From JANNOG01 sp050329835 (GTDB lineage Bacteria; Actinomycetota; Actinomycetes; Actinomycetales; JBBAYJ01): DNA of 64,000 nt. Shown in pieces: positions 42,600 through 52,400 of the stretch (the stretch's first letter is position 1; each line of letters opens with the position of its first letter). The stretch is taken from the NCBI GenBank assembly GCA_050329835.1, contig JBHJOJ010000022.1, forward strand, positions 31,398 through 95,397. Direction: 5' to 3'. The position numbers were made by a program, and so were the translations under genes. The notes beneath the pieces are model-generated. The model made no database searches. It saw only the letters and a program-made list of their open reading frames with translations, and was not told the DNA's origin.

Positions 42600-43100
42600 T
42601 CACGGGTCGGGCGGGTTCAGGGGTTCGACGAGGACGGAGGTCGGGCTGAGGACGTCGACGATCCGCACGTCCGTGCCCCGGGGCAGGGCCGCGCCGGCCC
42701 GGGCGTTGAGCCGGGTGATGGCGCCGGCGACGGTGGTCCGGACCGTGCCGAACCCGTCGTCGGGGATGTCGTCGACGACGGTGCCGTAGGCCCCCAGCAG
42801 TGCCGCCGACGTGATGGCCGGGTCGTCCTCGTCCCGGTCGAGCAGCCGGCTGAGCCAGATCGCGGCACCGGCCACCGCGATGGCCGCCGCCCCGCCGTAG
42901 ACGACGGCCGCCGTCCGGTCGCCGCCGGTGAGCGAGTCGGCGATCGCCCCGCCGAACCCGAAGGCCGACAGGCCCGCGCCCACGGTCATCGGCGACAGCC
43001 AGTCCGGCCCGATGTCGACCGCGTCGAGCACCCCGCCGCCGACCACCCCGATCGCCAGCACCAGCAGGCCGACGCCGCCGAGTACCAGGAACAGCGTCAC
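42600..43100 (-). CDS. NfeD-like membrane protein
   Basis: A 166-residue protein with three to four N-terminal helices and a C-terminal OB-fold-like domain (LLGAYGTVVDDIPDDGFGTV, RIVDVLSPTSVLVEPL). This is the short NfeD1b-type layout without a protease domain. It precedes the flotillin gene with an 18-base gap; the two proteins usually form a pair. Confidence 0.85.
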   Translation of the reverse strand: MTLFLVLGGVGLLVLAIGVVGGGVLDAVDIGPDWLSPMTVGAGLSAFGFGGAIADSLTGGDRTAAVVYGGAAAIAVAGAAIWLSRLLDRDEDDPAITSAALLGAYGTVVDDIPDDGFGTVRTTVAGAITRLNARAGAALPRGTDVRIVDVLSPTSVLVEPLNPPDP

Positions 43101-43221
43101 CCGGCCTCCTCGCGCCCGCCCGGCCGGGTCCGTCCGGCCGCCGGGACGCTACCAGCGGTGCGGCGTGCGAGGATGGGTGCGGGCGCAGGTGCCCCGCCGT
43201 CCGAGGTCACAGGGGATCGAG

Positions 43222-43530
43222 ATGCGGCTGCTCGCCTCGCTGAGGAACCGGCTGCGCCGGGTCGTCGGCACGGACTGCCGGCACCCCGACCCGGCGCGCG
43301 TGGCCGAGCTCACGGCGGCCCTGGCCCGCCTCGACCGCGAGATCGCGCGCATCCGGCGCTCCGACGGCGCCTACGCCCGGGCCCACCACCTGCACGCGGC
43401 GGTCCGGGCCTACGGCGACGTCCTCGACGAGGCGCGCCGGGTGGCCGGGATCCCGGCTCCCGACGGCGACGAGGACGTCCGCCGGATGCTGGCCGAGGTC
43501 GAGCTGCGCACCCGCGGCTGGGACTGGTGA
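43222..43530 (+). CDS. Hypothetical helical protein
   Basis: A 102-residue, strongly charged helical protein (ARVAELTAALARLDREIARI, AHHLHAAVRAYGDVLDEARR). No known motif. ATG 43222 has an AGGGGA site nearby. Divergent from the NfeD-flotillin pair and convergent with the FAH gene. Confidence 0.7.
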   Translation: MRLLASLRNRLRRVVGTDCRHPDPARVAELTAALARLDREIARIRRSDGAYARAHHLHAAVRAYGDVLDEARRVAGIPAPDGDEDVRRMLAEVELRTRGWDW

Positions 43531-43559
43531 GGATCACCCGGGCGTCCGGCCGTCCCCGC

Positions 43560-44399
43560 TCACCCGGCGACGCAGTGGTTCTCCAGCGTCCCGATCCCCT
43601 CGACGGACGTCCGCACCAGCGAGCCGGGGGCGAGGAACCGCGGCGGTGTCCGCCCCATCCCCACCCCACCGGGCGTCCCGGTGGCGACGAGGTCGCCGGG
43701 CTCCAGCGTCACCACCGTCGAGAGGTCGGCGACCAGGGTCGCGACGTCGAACACGAGGTCGTCGGTCCGCGAGTCCTGCATCACCTCGCCGTCGACCTCG
43801 CACGTGATCCGCAGCCCGGCCGCACCCGCCGGCAGCTCGTCCGCGGTCGTCAGCCACGGGCCCACGGGGGTGCACCGGTCCCACGCCTTGCCGGCCAGGT
43901 ACTGGGAGGTCCGGCGCTGCCAGTCCCGCATCGACACGTCGTTGAGGACGGCGTACCCGGCGACGTGGTCGAGGGCGCGCTCCCGCGGGATCCGCCGGCC
44001 GGGGGCGCCGATGACGACGGCCAGCTCGGCCTCCCAGTCGACCCGGTCCGACTCCGGCGGCAGCGGGAGGTCGTCGCGCGGGCCGGCCAGTGAGGCGGCG
44101 AACTTCGTGAACCACATCGGGTGCTCCGGACGCCGGCTGCCGGTCTCGGCGACATGGGCGGCGTAGTTGAGGCCGACGCACACCACCTTGGCCGGGCGCG
44201 GCACCACGGGGGCGAGGTCGGCGCTCGTCGCGTCGGGCCCCACGGCGAGGTGCTCTCCGCCGCCGGCCGCGGCGGTCCGCCAGTCGGGTAGCGCGAGGAG
44301 GGCACCGACGTCCGGGGAGTCGAGGAGGACGGCGGTCCCGTCGGCCTCGAGCCGGGCCGCGCGGGTGGTGCCGGCGAGTCGCAGCGTGAGCAGTCGCAC
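43560..44399 (-). CDS. Fumarylacetoacetate hydrolase family protein
   Basis: A 279-residue FAH-fold enzyme. KVVCVGLNYAAHVAETG, the metal-binding VDWEAELAVVIG, YAVLNDVSMRDWQ, FDVATLVADLSTVVTLEPGD and the closing LVATGTPGGVGMGR are standard. Metal-dependent C-C hydrolysis or decarboxylation of oxo-acids; the exact substrate is not evident. Its start lies 3 bases from the stop of the LuxR regulator upstream. Confidence 0.93.
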   Translation of the reverse strand: MRLLTLRLAGTTRAARLEADGTAVLLDSPDVGALLALPDWRTAAAGGGEHLAVGPDATSADLAPVVPRPAKVVCVGLNYAAHVAETGSRRPEHPMWFTKFAASLAGPRDDLPLPPESDRVDWEAELAVVIGAPGRRIPRERALDHVAGYAVLNDVSMRDWQRRTSQYLAGKAWDRCTPVGPWLTTADELPAGAAGLRITCEVDGEVMQDSRTDDLVFDVATLVADLSTVVTLEPGDLVATGTPGGVGMGRTPPRFLAPGSLVRTSVEGIGTLENHCVAG

Positions 44400-44402
44400 G
44401 TG

Positions 44403-44861
44403 TCAGATCAACCCCTTCCGGATGGCGAAGGCGACGGCGTGGGTCCGGTTGCGCAACCCGAACCGCTCGACGACCGCCTGCAGCGTCATCTTGACGGTGC
44501 GCTCGCTGCACCCCAGGTTCGCGGCGATCTCGACCGTCGTGAGGCCGTCGCCCGCCAACCGCAGGACGTCGAGTTCCCGGTCGGTGACGACGTCGATGCG
44601 GGGACGTGAGCGGGCCGGGGGATCGGCGCCGGTCGTGGGCCGTGGGGTCGCGCCCGCCGGCCCGCTGCGGCCGGGCCGGCCGTGGGCCCGCAGCCACCCG
44701 GCCGCGAAGCCGGTGAGGCGCGCCGCCTGTTCGCAGCTGTAGCCCTGACGTGCGACGAGGTCGAGGGCCTGGTCCGCGGTCCAGCCCGGCAGGGGTTCCC
44801 CGGCACCCGGCGCTGCGACGGACTGCCGGGCAGTCCCGGTCACGTGAGGCCCGCCGTCCAT
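44403..44861 (-). CDS. LuxR-type transcriptional regulator
   Basis: A 152-residue protein whose C-terminal 60 residues are a LuxR/NarL helix-turn-helix (VVTDRELDVLRLAGDGLTTV, EIAANLGCSERTVKMTLQAV). The N-terminal part (WTADQALDLVARQGYSCEQA, RLTGFAAGWLRAHG) looks like another short helical DNA-binding unit and there is no receiver domain. It precedes the FAH gene on the same strand with a 3-base gap, so it may control it. Confidence 0.87.
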   Translation of the reverse strand: MDGGPHVTGTARQSVAAPGAGEPLPGWTADQALDLVARQGYSCEQAARLTGFAAGWLRAHGRPGRSGPAGATPRPTTGADPPARSRPRIDVVTDRELDVLRLAGDGLTTVEIAANLGCSERTVKMTLQAVVERFGLRNRTHAVAFAIRKGLI

Positions 44862-45000
44862 GCAGGTCGACGATATGCCCCCCCGGGATCCCGACTCGCC
44901 GTGACGCGGGGCGGGATCGGCGCAGGTGCCGCGGCACCGCCGGGCCGGGCCGAGCGCTCCGGCCTTGCCGCACGGTCGGTCATCGGGTTCGCTGACTCCC

Positions 45001-45228
45001 ATGGGGCTCCATGTCAAGGTGCAGGACCTGCCGAGGGTCGGGACCCGCTACGACCTCGCCGGCGCGCGGGTGCCGCAACGGGTCTCCGTCGTCGTCCACA
45101 AGGACGGCCACCGCGAGCTGTACGCCTTCGAGGCCGCCGGCACGGATCCCACGGCCGTCATCGAGCTGACCGAGGACCAGGCCCGCCTGCTGGCCGCCGT
45201 CCTCAACGGCTCCTACGTCGTCGACTGA
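45001..45228 (+). CDS. KhtT-like antiporter regulatory subunit (short)
   Basis: A 75-residue protein matching the N-terminal part of KhtT/YhaT-type subunits: VKVQDLPRVGTRYDLAGARV then a strand-rich segment. The TrkA-C ligand-binding half of full-length KhtT is missing, as is common in the short actinobacterial form. It precedes the antiporter gene by 27 bases. Confidence 0.8.
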   Translation: MGLHVKVQDLPRVGTRYDLAGARVPQRVSVVVHKDGHRELYAFEAAGTDPTAVIELTEDQARLLAAVLNGSYVVD

Positions 45229-45255
45229 CCGACCCGACCCCGGAGGACCCCGCGC

Positions 45256-46833
45256 GTGCTCCCCCTGCCCGCCGTCGAGATCGTCGGCGAGGTCTTCGGC
45301 GTCGCCGTCAACGACCTCATGGCCTTCGGCGCCCTGCTGCTGGGCGCCGCGCTGCTGGCCCGCCTCGGCCGCCGCCTGGGCCTGCCCACCATCCCGTTCT
45401 TCATGGCCACCGGGATCCTGCTCGGGCCGGCGATCCCCGGCGTCGAGCTGTTCGAGGACCCCGCGACGCTGGAGTTCCTCGCCCTCGTGGGGCTGGTCCT
45501 GCTGCTGTTCCACCTGGGGGTGGAGTTCCCGCTGGAGCAGGTGCGGGCCTCCGGCGGCAGGCTGGTGCTCGCCGGGTTCGGCTACATCCTGCTCAACGTC
45601 CTCGGCGGGTTCGGGCTCGGCACGGCGCTCGGGTGGGGGGTGCCCGAGGCGCTCGTCATCGCGGGGGCGCTGGGGATCTCGTCCAGCGCCATCGTCACCA
45701 AGCTCGTCATCGAGCTGCGCCGGCTGGCCAACGCCGAGACCCCGCTCATCCTCGGCATCATCGTCATCGAGGACCTGTTCCTCGCGCTCTACCTGTCGCT
45801 GCTCGGTCCCGTGCTCGGCGACGCCGGGAGCCCCGGTGAGCTGGCGGCCGACATCGGCGTCAGCTTCCTCTTCCTGGCGGTCCTGCTGGTGGTGGCGCGC
45901 TTCGGCGGCCGGGTGATCGCCGCGGTGATCCACAGCCGCGATGAGGAGCTGCTGACGGTCGGCGTGCTCGGCCTTCTCCTGCTGGTCTCCGGCACCTCGG
46001 CGCAGCTCGGGGTCTCCGACGCGATCGGCGCCCTGCTGCTCGGTCTGGTGGTCTCGCGGACCGCGCTGGCGGAGCGGGTCGAGAAGGTGGTGCTGCCGCT
46101 GCGCGACGCCTTCGCCGCGCTCTTCTTCGTGGCCTTCGGCTTCAGCATCGAGCTCGGGGCCCTCGGCGCCGTCGTGGTCCCGGCCCTGCTGGCGGTCCTG
46201 CTCACCGTCGTCCTCAACCTGGTCGCCGGGGTGGGGGCAGCGCGGCTGTACCGGCTCAACCAGCGGGCCGCCGCCAACATGGGGACCACGCTGCTGAGCC
46301 GAGGCGAGTTCTCGCTCATCCTCGCCTCGCTGGGGGTGGCCGCCGGGCTGGACGGCCGCGTCGGCCCGTTCATCGCCCTGTACGTGCTGAGCCTCGCCGT
46401 CGTCAGCCCGCTGGCCGCGACCAACTCCCGGTTCATCGCCCGGGTGCTGCCCGACGTCCTGTTCCGCGGCGACTTCCGCTACGTCCGGGAAGAGACGACC
46501 ACGACCGGCTGCACCCACCTCGACCACATCCGGACCACCACCGGCCGCACGCCCGAGGGCTGCGAGCAGTGCCTCGCCACCGGCGACTCCTGGGTGCACC
46601 TGCGGCTGTGCAACGAGTGCGGCATGGTGGCCTGCTGCGACGACTCGCCGAACCGCCACATGACGGCGCACTACCGGGCGGAGGGGCACCCGATCGTCGA
46701 GTCCTTCGAGCCCGGGGAGCGCTGGCGGTGGTGCTATCCGGACGAGATCCTCGTCGTCGGCGGGCCCCCGGCCCGGATCGACGGCGGCATCCCCGACGTC
46801 GACTCGCCGGTCACCTCCTCCGGCGGGTCCTGA
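45256..46833 (+). CDS. KefB/KhtU-type cation:proton antiporter with C-terminal UBP zinc finger
   Basis: A 525-residue protein. About 12 helices of the CPA2 family cover residues 1-400 (ALLLGAALLARLGRRLGLPT, GLVLLLFHLGVEFPLEQVRA, ALVIAGALGISSSAIVTKLV, MGTTLLSRGEFSLILASLGV). Instead of a TrkA-N/RCK domain, a UBP-type zinc finger follows at about 420-500: GCTHLDH, CEQCLATGDSWVHLRLCNEC, GMVACCDDSPNRHMTAHYRA, GHPI. This ubiquitin-hydrolase-type finger is unusual on a transporter. With the KhtT-like gene it forms a K+ or Na+/H+ antiport unit. Confidence 0.92.
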   Translation: MLPLPAVEIVGEVFGVAVNDLMAFGALLLGAALLARLGRRLGLPTIPFFMATGILLGPAIPGVELFEDPATLEFLALVGLVLLLFHLGVEFPLEQVRASGGRLVLAGFGYILLNVLGGFGLGTALGWGVPEALVIAGALGISSSAIVTKLVIELRRLANAETPLILGIIVIEDLFLALYLSLLGPVLGDAGSPGELAADIGVSFLFLAVLLVVARFGGRVIAAVIHSRDEELLTVGVLGLLLLVSGTSAQLGVSDAIGALLLGLVVSRTALAERVEKVVLPLRDAFAALFFVAFGFSIELGALGAVVVPALLAVLLTVVLNLVAGVGAARLYRLNQRAAANMGTTLLSRGEFSLILASLGVAAGLDGRVGPFIALYVLSLAVVSPLAATNSRFIARVLPDVLFRGDFRYVREETTTTGCTHLDHIRTTTGRTPEGCEQCLATGDSWVHLRLCNECGMVACCDDSPNRHMTAHYRAEGHPIVESFEPGERWRWCYPDEILVVGGPPARIDGGIPDVDSPVTSSGGS

Positions 46834-49061
46834 GGCGGGCGGGGCCCGGCAGCCGCCGGGCGGCGACCAGCGCGGCGCCGGCACCGACGAGCCCGGCCGC
46901 CGTCAGGACCAGCCCGCCGAGGGAGGCCCCCGTCAGCGCGAGACCCGCTGCCGGAGAGGTGGAACGATCGGCGGGCGGGCCGTTCGAGGGGCCCCCGGCC
47001 GTCGTCGGCGGGCCGGGGACGGGCCCGTCCGGCGCCCCGCCCGGCCCGCCCTCGCTCGACTCGACCGCGACGACGGTGACGGTGCCCGGGGCCGAGACCG
47101 TCCCGTAGTCGTCGCGCACGGTGTAGGCCAGGGAGACCCGACCGGGCTCGGCGGCGAGCAGGTCCAGCCTGGTCCCGGCGGCGACCTCGGCTTCGACGGC
47201 GCCGACCGTGGCCTGCCGCTGCTGCCCGGGTCGTCCCGGCTGGAGGTCCAGGGAGTCCGGAGCGAGGGCCGCGGGCGCCGCGGCGCCCGTCACGACCGTC
47301 GCGGTCGCCGGGCGGCCGACGAGGACGGAGACGGCGACGGGTCCGGCGGTCGGGGCGGGCGGGGGTTCCTCGCGGAGGGTGAGCACGGCGTCGGCGCTGC
47401 GTCCGTAGTCGTCCTCGACCCGGTAGGTCACGTCGACGGGTGTTGCGAGCGGCGGGCCGGTGCTCGCCGAGGTCACGGCGACCCGGCCGCCCGGGCCGGT
47501 CCAGCGCACGGTGAAGGCGCCGGCGGTGATCCCGGTCTGAGGGCCGGGCGTCGCGGGGTCCAGGTCCATCCCGGCCACGAGCGTCGCCGGTGGGGTCGCG
47601 GCGTCGTTGGCCCACAGGTCCACGGTCGTCTCGCCCCCGGCGGGGACGGCGACGTCGTCGTCGGCGGCCGCCGGTGGTGAGGGCGGGGCCTCGGTCACGA
47701 CGACCAGGGCGGGCGCCGAGACCGTCCCCAGGTCGTCGGCGACCGTGTACGAGATCATGGCGGCCGGCGCCAGGGGCGGTCCGGTGGCGGTGGACCGGGC
47801 GGTGAGCACCCCGGTGCCGTCCACGGTGAGGACCAGGCTGCCGATCGTGACCGCGGCCTGCCGACCGGGCACGGCGGGGTCGAGGTCGACCGAGCCGGGA
47901 ACCAGGGTGCGGTGGAGCCCGGGGGCGTCGTTGGCCAGCAGCGGGACCGTGGCCGTCCGGGCGGCGGCGACCGCCACCGCGTCGTCGCCCGCCGTCGGCG
48001 GCGGTGGGGGCTCCACGACCACGGGGATCGAGACCGCGGCCGAGGCCCCTGCCTCGGTGGTCACCCCGCCGGCGGCGAGGTCGACGGACACGGTGGCGGC
48101 CGTCAGCGCCGTGACGTCGACGTCCACGGTGCAGCCCCCGGCCGGCACGACGGTCCCCGCGGCGACGGTCACGGTCGGGCTTCCCGGACTGCCGCCGAGC
48201 ACCGCCGGGCAGGTCCCGGTCACGGCCGCCACCGTCAGCGGTGCCGGGACCGGGACGGTCACGTCCGCCTCGAGGGTCAGCGGCTTCTGGTTGGGGTTGG
48301 TCAGCTGCAACGGCAGGGTGGCGGGGTGGCCGGCCGGGAAGGAGAACGGCGAGGGTCCCGTGAGCGCGACGGCGGCGGGGACCTCGACGGCGCACGCCGC
48401 CGTCCCCGCCGCCCCGGCGGGGTCGGCGCGGACCGTGGCCTGCCGGACCGGGCTGATCGAGAGGGTGTCGAAGACCACGCGCTTGCCGGTGTTGGCCACG
48501 GAGTCCCGCCACAGGATCGTGAGCCGGACCCGCTCGGGCAGGTCCGCGGGCAGCGTCAGGACGTAGGTCGTCGCGGTGGTGGGCACGACCCGCTCGTCGA
48601 GCTGCCGCGCCGTCCCCGTGGTGTCGGTCGCGACGACCCGGATGAGGGCGTTGCCGGTGCCCCCGCCCGAGCGGTACTGCCGCAGCCGGATCTCCGTGGT
48701 GCCGGGGATCACCTGCAGCCATGGCGTCGTCATGTCGTTGGACGCTGTCGGCGTCAGCACGCCCGTGCGGCCGCTGCGGGTCCCGGCGATCACCCCGGAC
48801 GTCGTCGTCGCCAGACCGGGTTCTCGACGCAGTTGTCGGTGCGGTAGGCCTCGGCCAGCACCGCCGATTGGAGGTCCAGCGCGAACGAGCCCGCGGGGGT
48901 CGCGGCGTCGGCCGTGGGCCCCGGGGCGCGATCCCGGCGGCCAGCAGGGCGGCCGCGGCGAGTACGGCGGCCGCCGTCGGGGCGAGGCGTCCCCGGTGCC
49001 CTCGGACGCGGGGGGGCGGCAGCCGACGGTGCGGCAGCCGCGTGCCGGCCCGTCGACACAC
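46811..49061 (-). pseudogene. LAXTG-anchored cell-wall protein, two frameshifts near its start
   Basis: From GTG 49061 a signal peptide reads APTAAAVLAAAALLAAGIAP. The mature start (ADAATPAGSFALDLQSAVLA) is in a second frame, and the long remainder, from LATTTSGVIAGTRSG to the stop, in a third. Restoring one base near 48919-48926 and one near 48811-48816 gives one protein of about 750 residues. It has at least three repeats of Ig/cadherin-like type (VADDLGTVSAPALVVV, VEDDYGRSADAVLTL, VRDDYGTVSAPGTVTV) and ends in LALTG, a helix and RR, a class E sortase signal. The 3' end overlaps the antiporter gene by 23 bases. Confidence 0.8.
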
Positions 49062-49159
49062 CGATCATCTCCCAAGTCGAACCCGTCACAGGGGCATCGG
49101 GTCGTCGGGCACGCGACTTGATCATCCGAGGTCGCGGTGTGACCGCGTACCCTGGGCGG

Positions 49160-49366
49160 GTGCCGACGTACGACTTCCGGTGCCGGGCCTGCGGCGACAC
49201 CTTCCAGGTGGTCCGCCCCATGGCGGCCTCCGGCGACCCGGCCGCATGCCCGGCGGGGCACGACGACACCGTCAAGCTGCTGACGGTCGGGGCCGTGGCG
49301 ACGGGCCCCCGGGGCACGGGCGCGCCGCCCGCCGGCGGGTGCTGCGGCGGGGGCTGCTGCGGCTGA
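49160..49366 (+). CDS. FmdB-type zinc-ribbon protein
   Basis: A 68-residue protein: PTYDFRCRACGDTFQV, then ACPAGHDD, completing a zinc-ribbon-like set, and a Gly/Cys-rich tail (GGCCGGGCCG). FmdB proteins are putative regulators of unknown target. GTG 49160 follows a TACCCT hexamer by six bases, so the mRNA may be leaderless. Confidence 0.88.
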   Translation: MPTYDFRCRACGDTFQVVRPMAASGDPAACPAGHDDTVKLLTVGAVATGPRGTGAPPAGGCCGGGCCG

Positions 49367-49459
49367 GCCGTCGTCACCCGCGGCTGGCGAGGCGGTGAGA
49401 CTGGCGGCCGGGTCCTCGTCCACACGAGGCCGGAACCGTTCCACCGTGCCCGGCGTCCG

Positions 49460-52400
49460 GTGTTCACTGGCCCCGTGCTCCACGTCCACCGGGGGGAGGG
49501 GACGGCCGTCCTCGTCGACGCCCTCGCCTCGGTGCTGGCGACCCCCCCGGCCGATCCCTTCGCCGCCGAGGTGGTGGCCGTACCGACCCGCGGGGTCGAG
49601 CGCTGGATCACTCAGCGGCTCTCGCACCGCCTGGGCGCGGGGCCGGCCGGCGGCGACGGCGTCTGTGCCAGGATCGACTTCCCCTCACCGGCGCGGCTGG
49701 TCGCCCGGGTCGTCGCCGCGGCCGCCGGGGTACTCCCGGACGAGGATCCGTGGCGCCCCGAGTCGGTCGTCTGGCCGGTCCTCGACGTGGTGGACCGGGT
49801 CGCGGGGGAGCCGTGGTGCCCGGTGCTCGGGGCGTACCTCGGGGTCGGTCCGGGCGACACCGACGACCCGCACCGGCGCGGCCGGCGCCACGCCGTCGCC
49901 CACCGCCTCGCGGGGCTGTTCGCCTCGTACGGCTCGCAGCGGCCCGCGATGGTGCGGTCCTGGGCGGACGGTCCGCGCCAGGACGGGACGGACGACGACG
50001 GCACCGGCGGCGCCCTGCCCGCCGACGTTGCGTGGCAGGCGGAGCTGTGGCGCCGGGTGCGGGCGTCGGTCGCCTTTCCCTCGCCGCCGGAGCGCCTCCC
50101 GGGCGCGTGCGACCGGCTGCGGGCCGAGCCGGACCTGGTCGATCTGCCGGACCGCGTCTCGGTGTTCGGGCCGACGCGGCTGACCGGCGATCAGCTCGCC
50201 GTCCTCCATGCGCTCGCCGCCCACCGCGAGGTCCACCTGTGGCTGCCGCATCCGTCCCCGGCGCTGTGGCGCGCCGTGGCGGCGCTGCCGGGCGGTGACC
50301 AGCGGCTCCCGCCCCGGCGGGCCGACCCCTCCGCCGATGTCCCTCGCCACCCCCTGCTCGCCGCCCTGGCACGCGACGCTCGCGAGCTCCAGGTGGTCCT
50401 CGCGGCAGCGGCCGCGACGGACGGGGCCTCACTCGCCGTCGACCACCACCACTCCGTCGACCACCACTCCGCCGACACTTGGCTCCGCGGCGAGACCCTC
50501 CTCCTCCGACTGCGCGCCGACCTGCGCGAGGACCGCGTCCCCGCCGGCCGTGCCGTCCTGGCGCGCGGCGACACGTCGGTCCAGGTCCACGCCTGCTACG
50601 GCCCCGCCCGGCAGGTCGAGGTGCTCCGCGAGGTCCTGCTGGGCCTCCTCGCCGACGACCCGACGCTCGAGCCGCGGGACGTCCTCGTCATGTGCCCGGA
50701 CGTCGAGGCGTTCGCCCCCCTCCTCGGCGCGGCGTTCGGCCCGGTCGCCGACCCCGCCGACACCGGCGCGCCGACGTCGGCCCGGGCGGCCCTGCCGGTG
50801 GGCGGCGATCCGGCATGGGTCCACCCGGGACACCGGCTCCGGGTCCGGCTGGCCGACCGGGCACTGCGCCGCACCAACCCGCTCGTCGACCTCGCCGCCG
50901 TGGCCGTCGACCTCGCGGCGTCGCGCTGCACCGCCCCGCAGCTGCTGGACCTCGCCGCGCTGCCGGCGGTGCGCCGCCGGTTCGGATGGGGCGACGACGA
51001 GGTCGAGCGGCTCCGGCAGTGGGCCGGCGAGGCGGGCGTCCGCTGGGGCCTGGACGCCGACCACCGCCGCCCGTTCCGCCTCGACGGGCTCGCCCAGAAC
51101 ACCTGGCGGGCCGGCCTCGACCGGGTGCTGCTGGGGGTGACCCAGCGCGACGAGGGCGGGCGCTCGCTCGCCACCGCCGTCCCGCTGGACGACGTCGGGG
51201 GAGACGACGCCGACCTGGCCGGTCGCCTCGCCGAGTTCGTCGACCGGGTCGGCGCGGTCGTCGACGCCCTGACGGGACCGGCGACCGCCGGGGACTGGGC
51301 CGACGTCCTCGACGCCGCCGTGGCGGCGCTGGCGGCCCCGGCCCGCGGCAGCGAGTGGCAGGCCGCCGAGGCGAGCCGCGAGATCCGCGCCGTCCTCGGC
51401 GCGGACGGCCGGCGCCCGACCGGGACCGTGCTCGGCCCGGCCGACGTGCGGTCGGCCCTGGCGCCGTTGCTGGCCGGCCGGCCCACGCGCAGCGACTTCC
51501 GGACCGGTGACCTGACGATCTGCTCGCTCGTGCCCATGCGATCGGTGCCGCACCGGGTCGTCGTGCTGCTGGGGATGGACGACGCCGCGTTCGGCGGCGG
51601 CGCGGACGACGGCGACGACGTGCTCGCCCGAGAGCCGCTGGTGGGCGAGCGGGACCGGCGCAGCGAGCAGCGGCAGATGGTGCTGGACGCCGTGCTGGCC
51701 GCCGGCGAGCGGCTCGTCGTCCTGTACACGGGCGCGGACGACCGGACCAACGCCCCGCTGCCTCCTGCGGTCCCGGTCAGCGAGCTGCTCGACGCCGTCG
51801 ACGCCACGGCCCGGACGGAGGACGGCGGTCGCGTGCGGGACGCGATCCTCACCCGGCACCCCCTGCAGCCGTTCGACGCGCGGCACTTCGGCGTGCCCGC
51901 CCCGGCCGGTCACCCCCAGGCGGGCCGGACCGCGGTCGCGAGCTTCGACGCCGTGTCCCGTGCCGGCGCCGTGGCCCTGGTGTCGCCGCGGGAGGCCGCG
52001 CCGCCGTTCCTCCCGGAGCCGCTGCCGGCGCTCCCGGCGGCCGACGTCGCGCTCGCCGATCTCGTCGCCGTCGTCGAGCACCCGGTGAAGGCCTTCCTGC
52101 GCCGACGGCTGGGGGTCTCGCTGGCCGAGGCCGGCGACGAGCTGGACGAGGAGGTCCCCGCCGAGCTCACCCCCCTGGACAGGTGGCAGGTCGGTGACCG
52201 CCTGCTGCGCGCGATCCTGCGCGGTGACGACCCCGCGGCCGCCGTCCGCGTCGAACGGCTGCGCGGTGCCGTGCCGCCCGGCGCCCTCGGGAGCCGGGCC
52301 ATCGCAGAGGTCGCGGGCGAGGTGTCGGCGGTGGCGAGGGTCGCCCGGCCCTGGCTGGTCGGCGAGTCCCGGGTCGTCGACGTCGTCGTCGACCTGCCCG

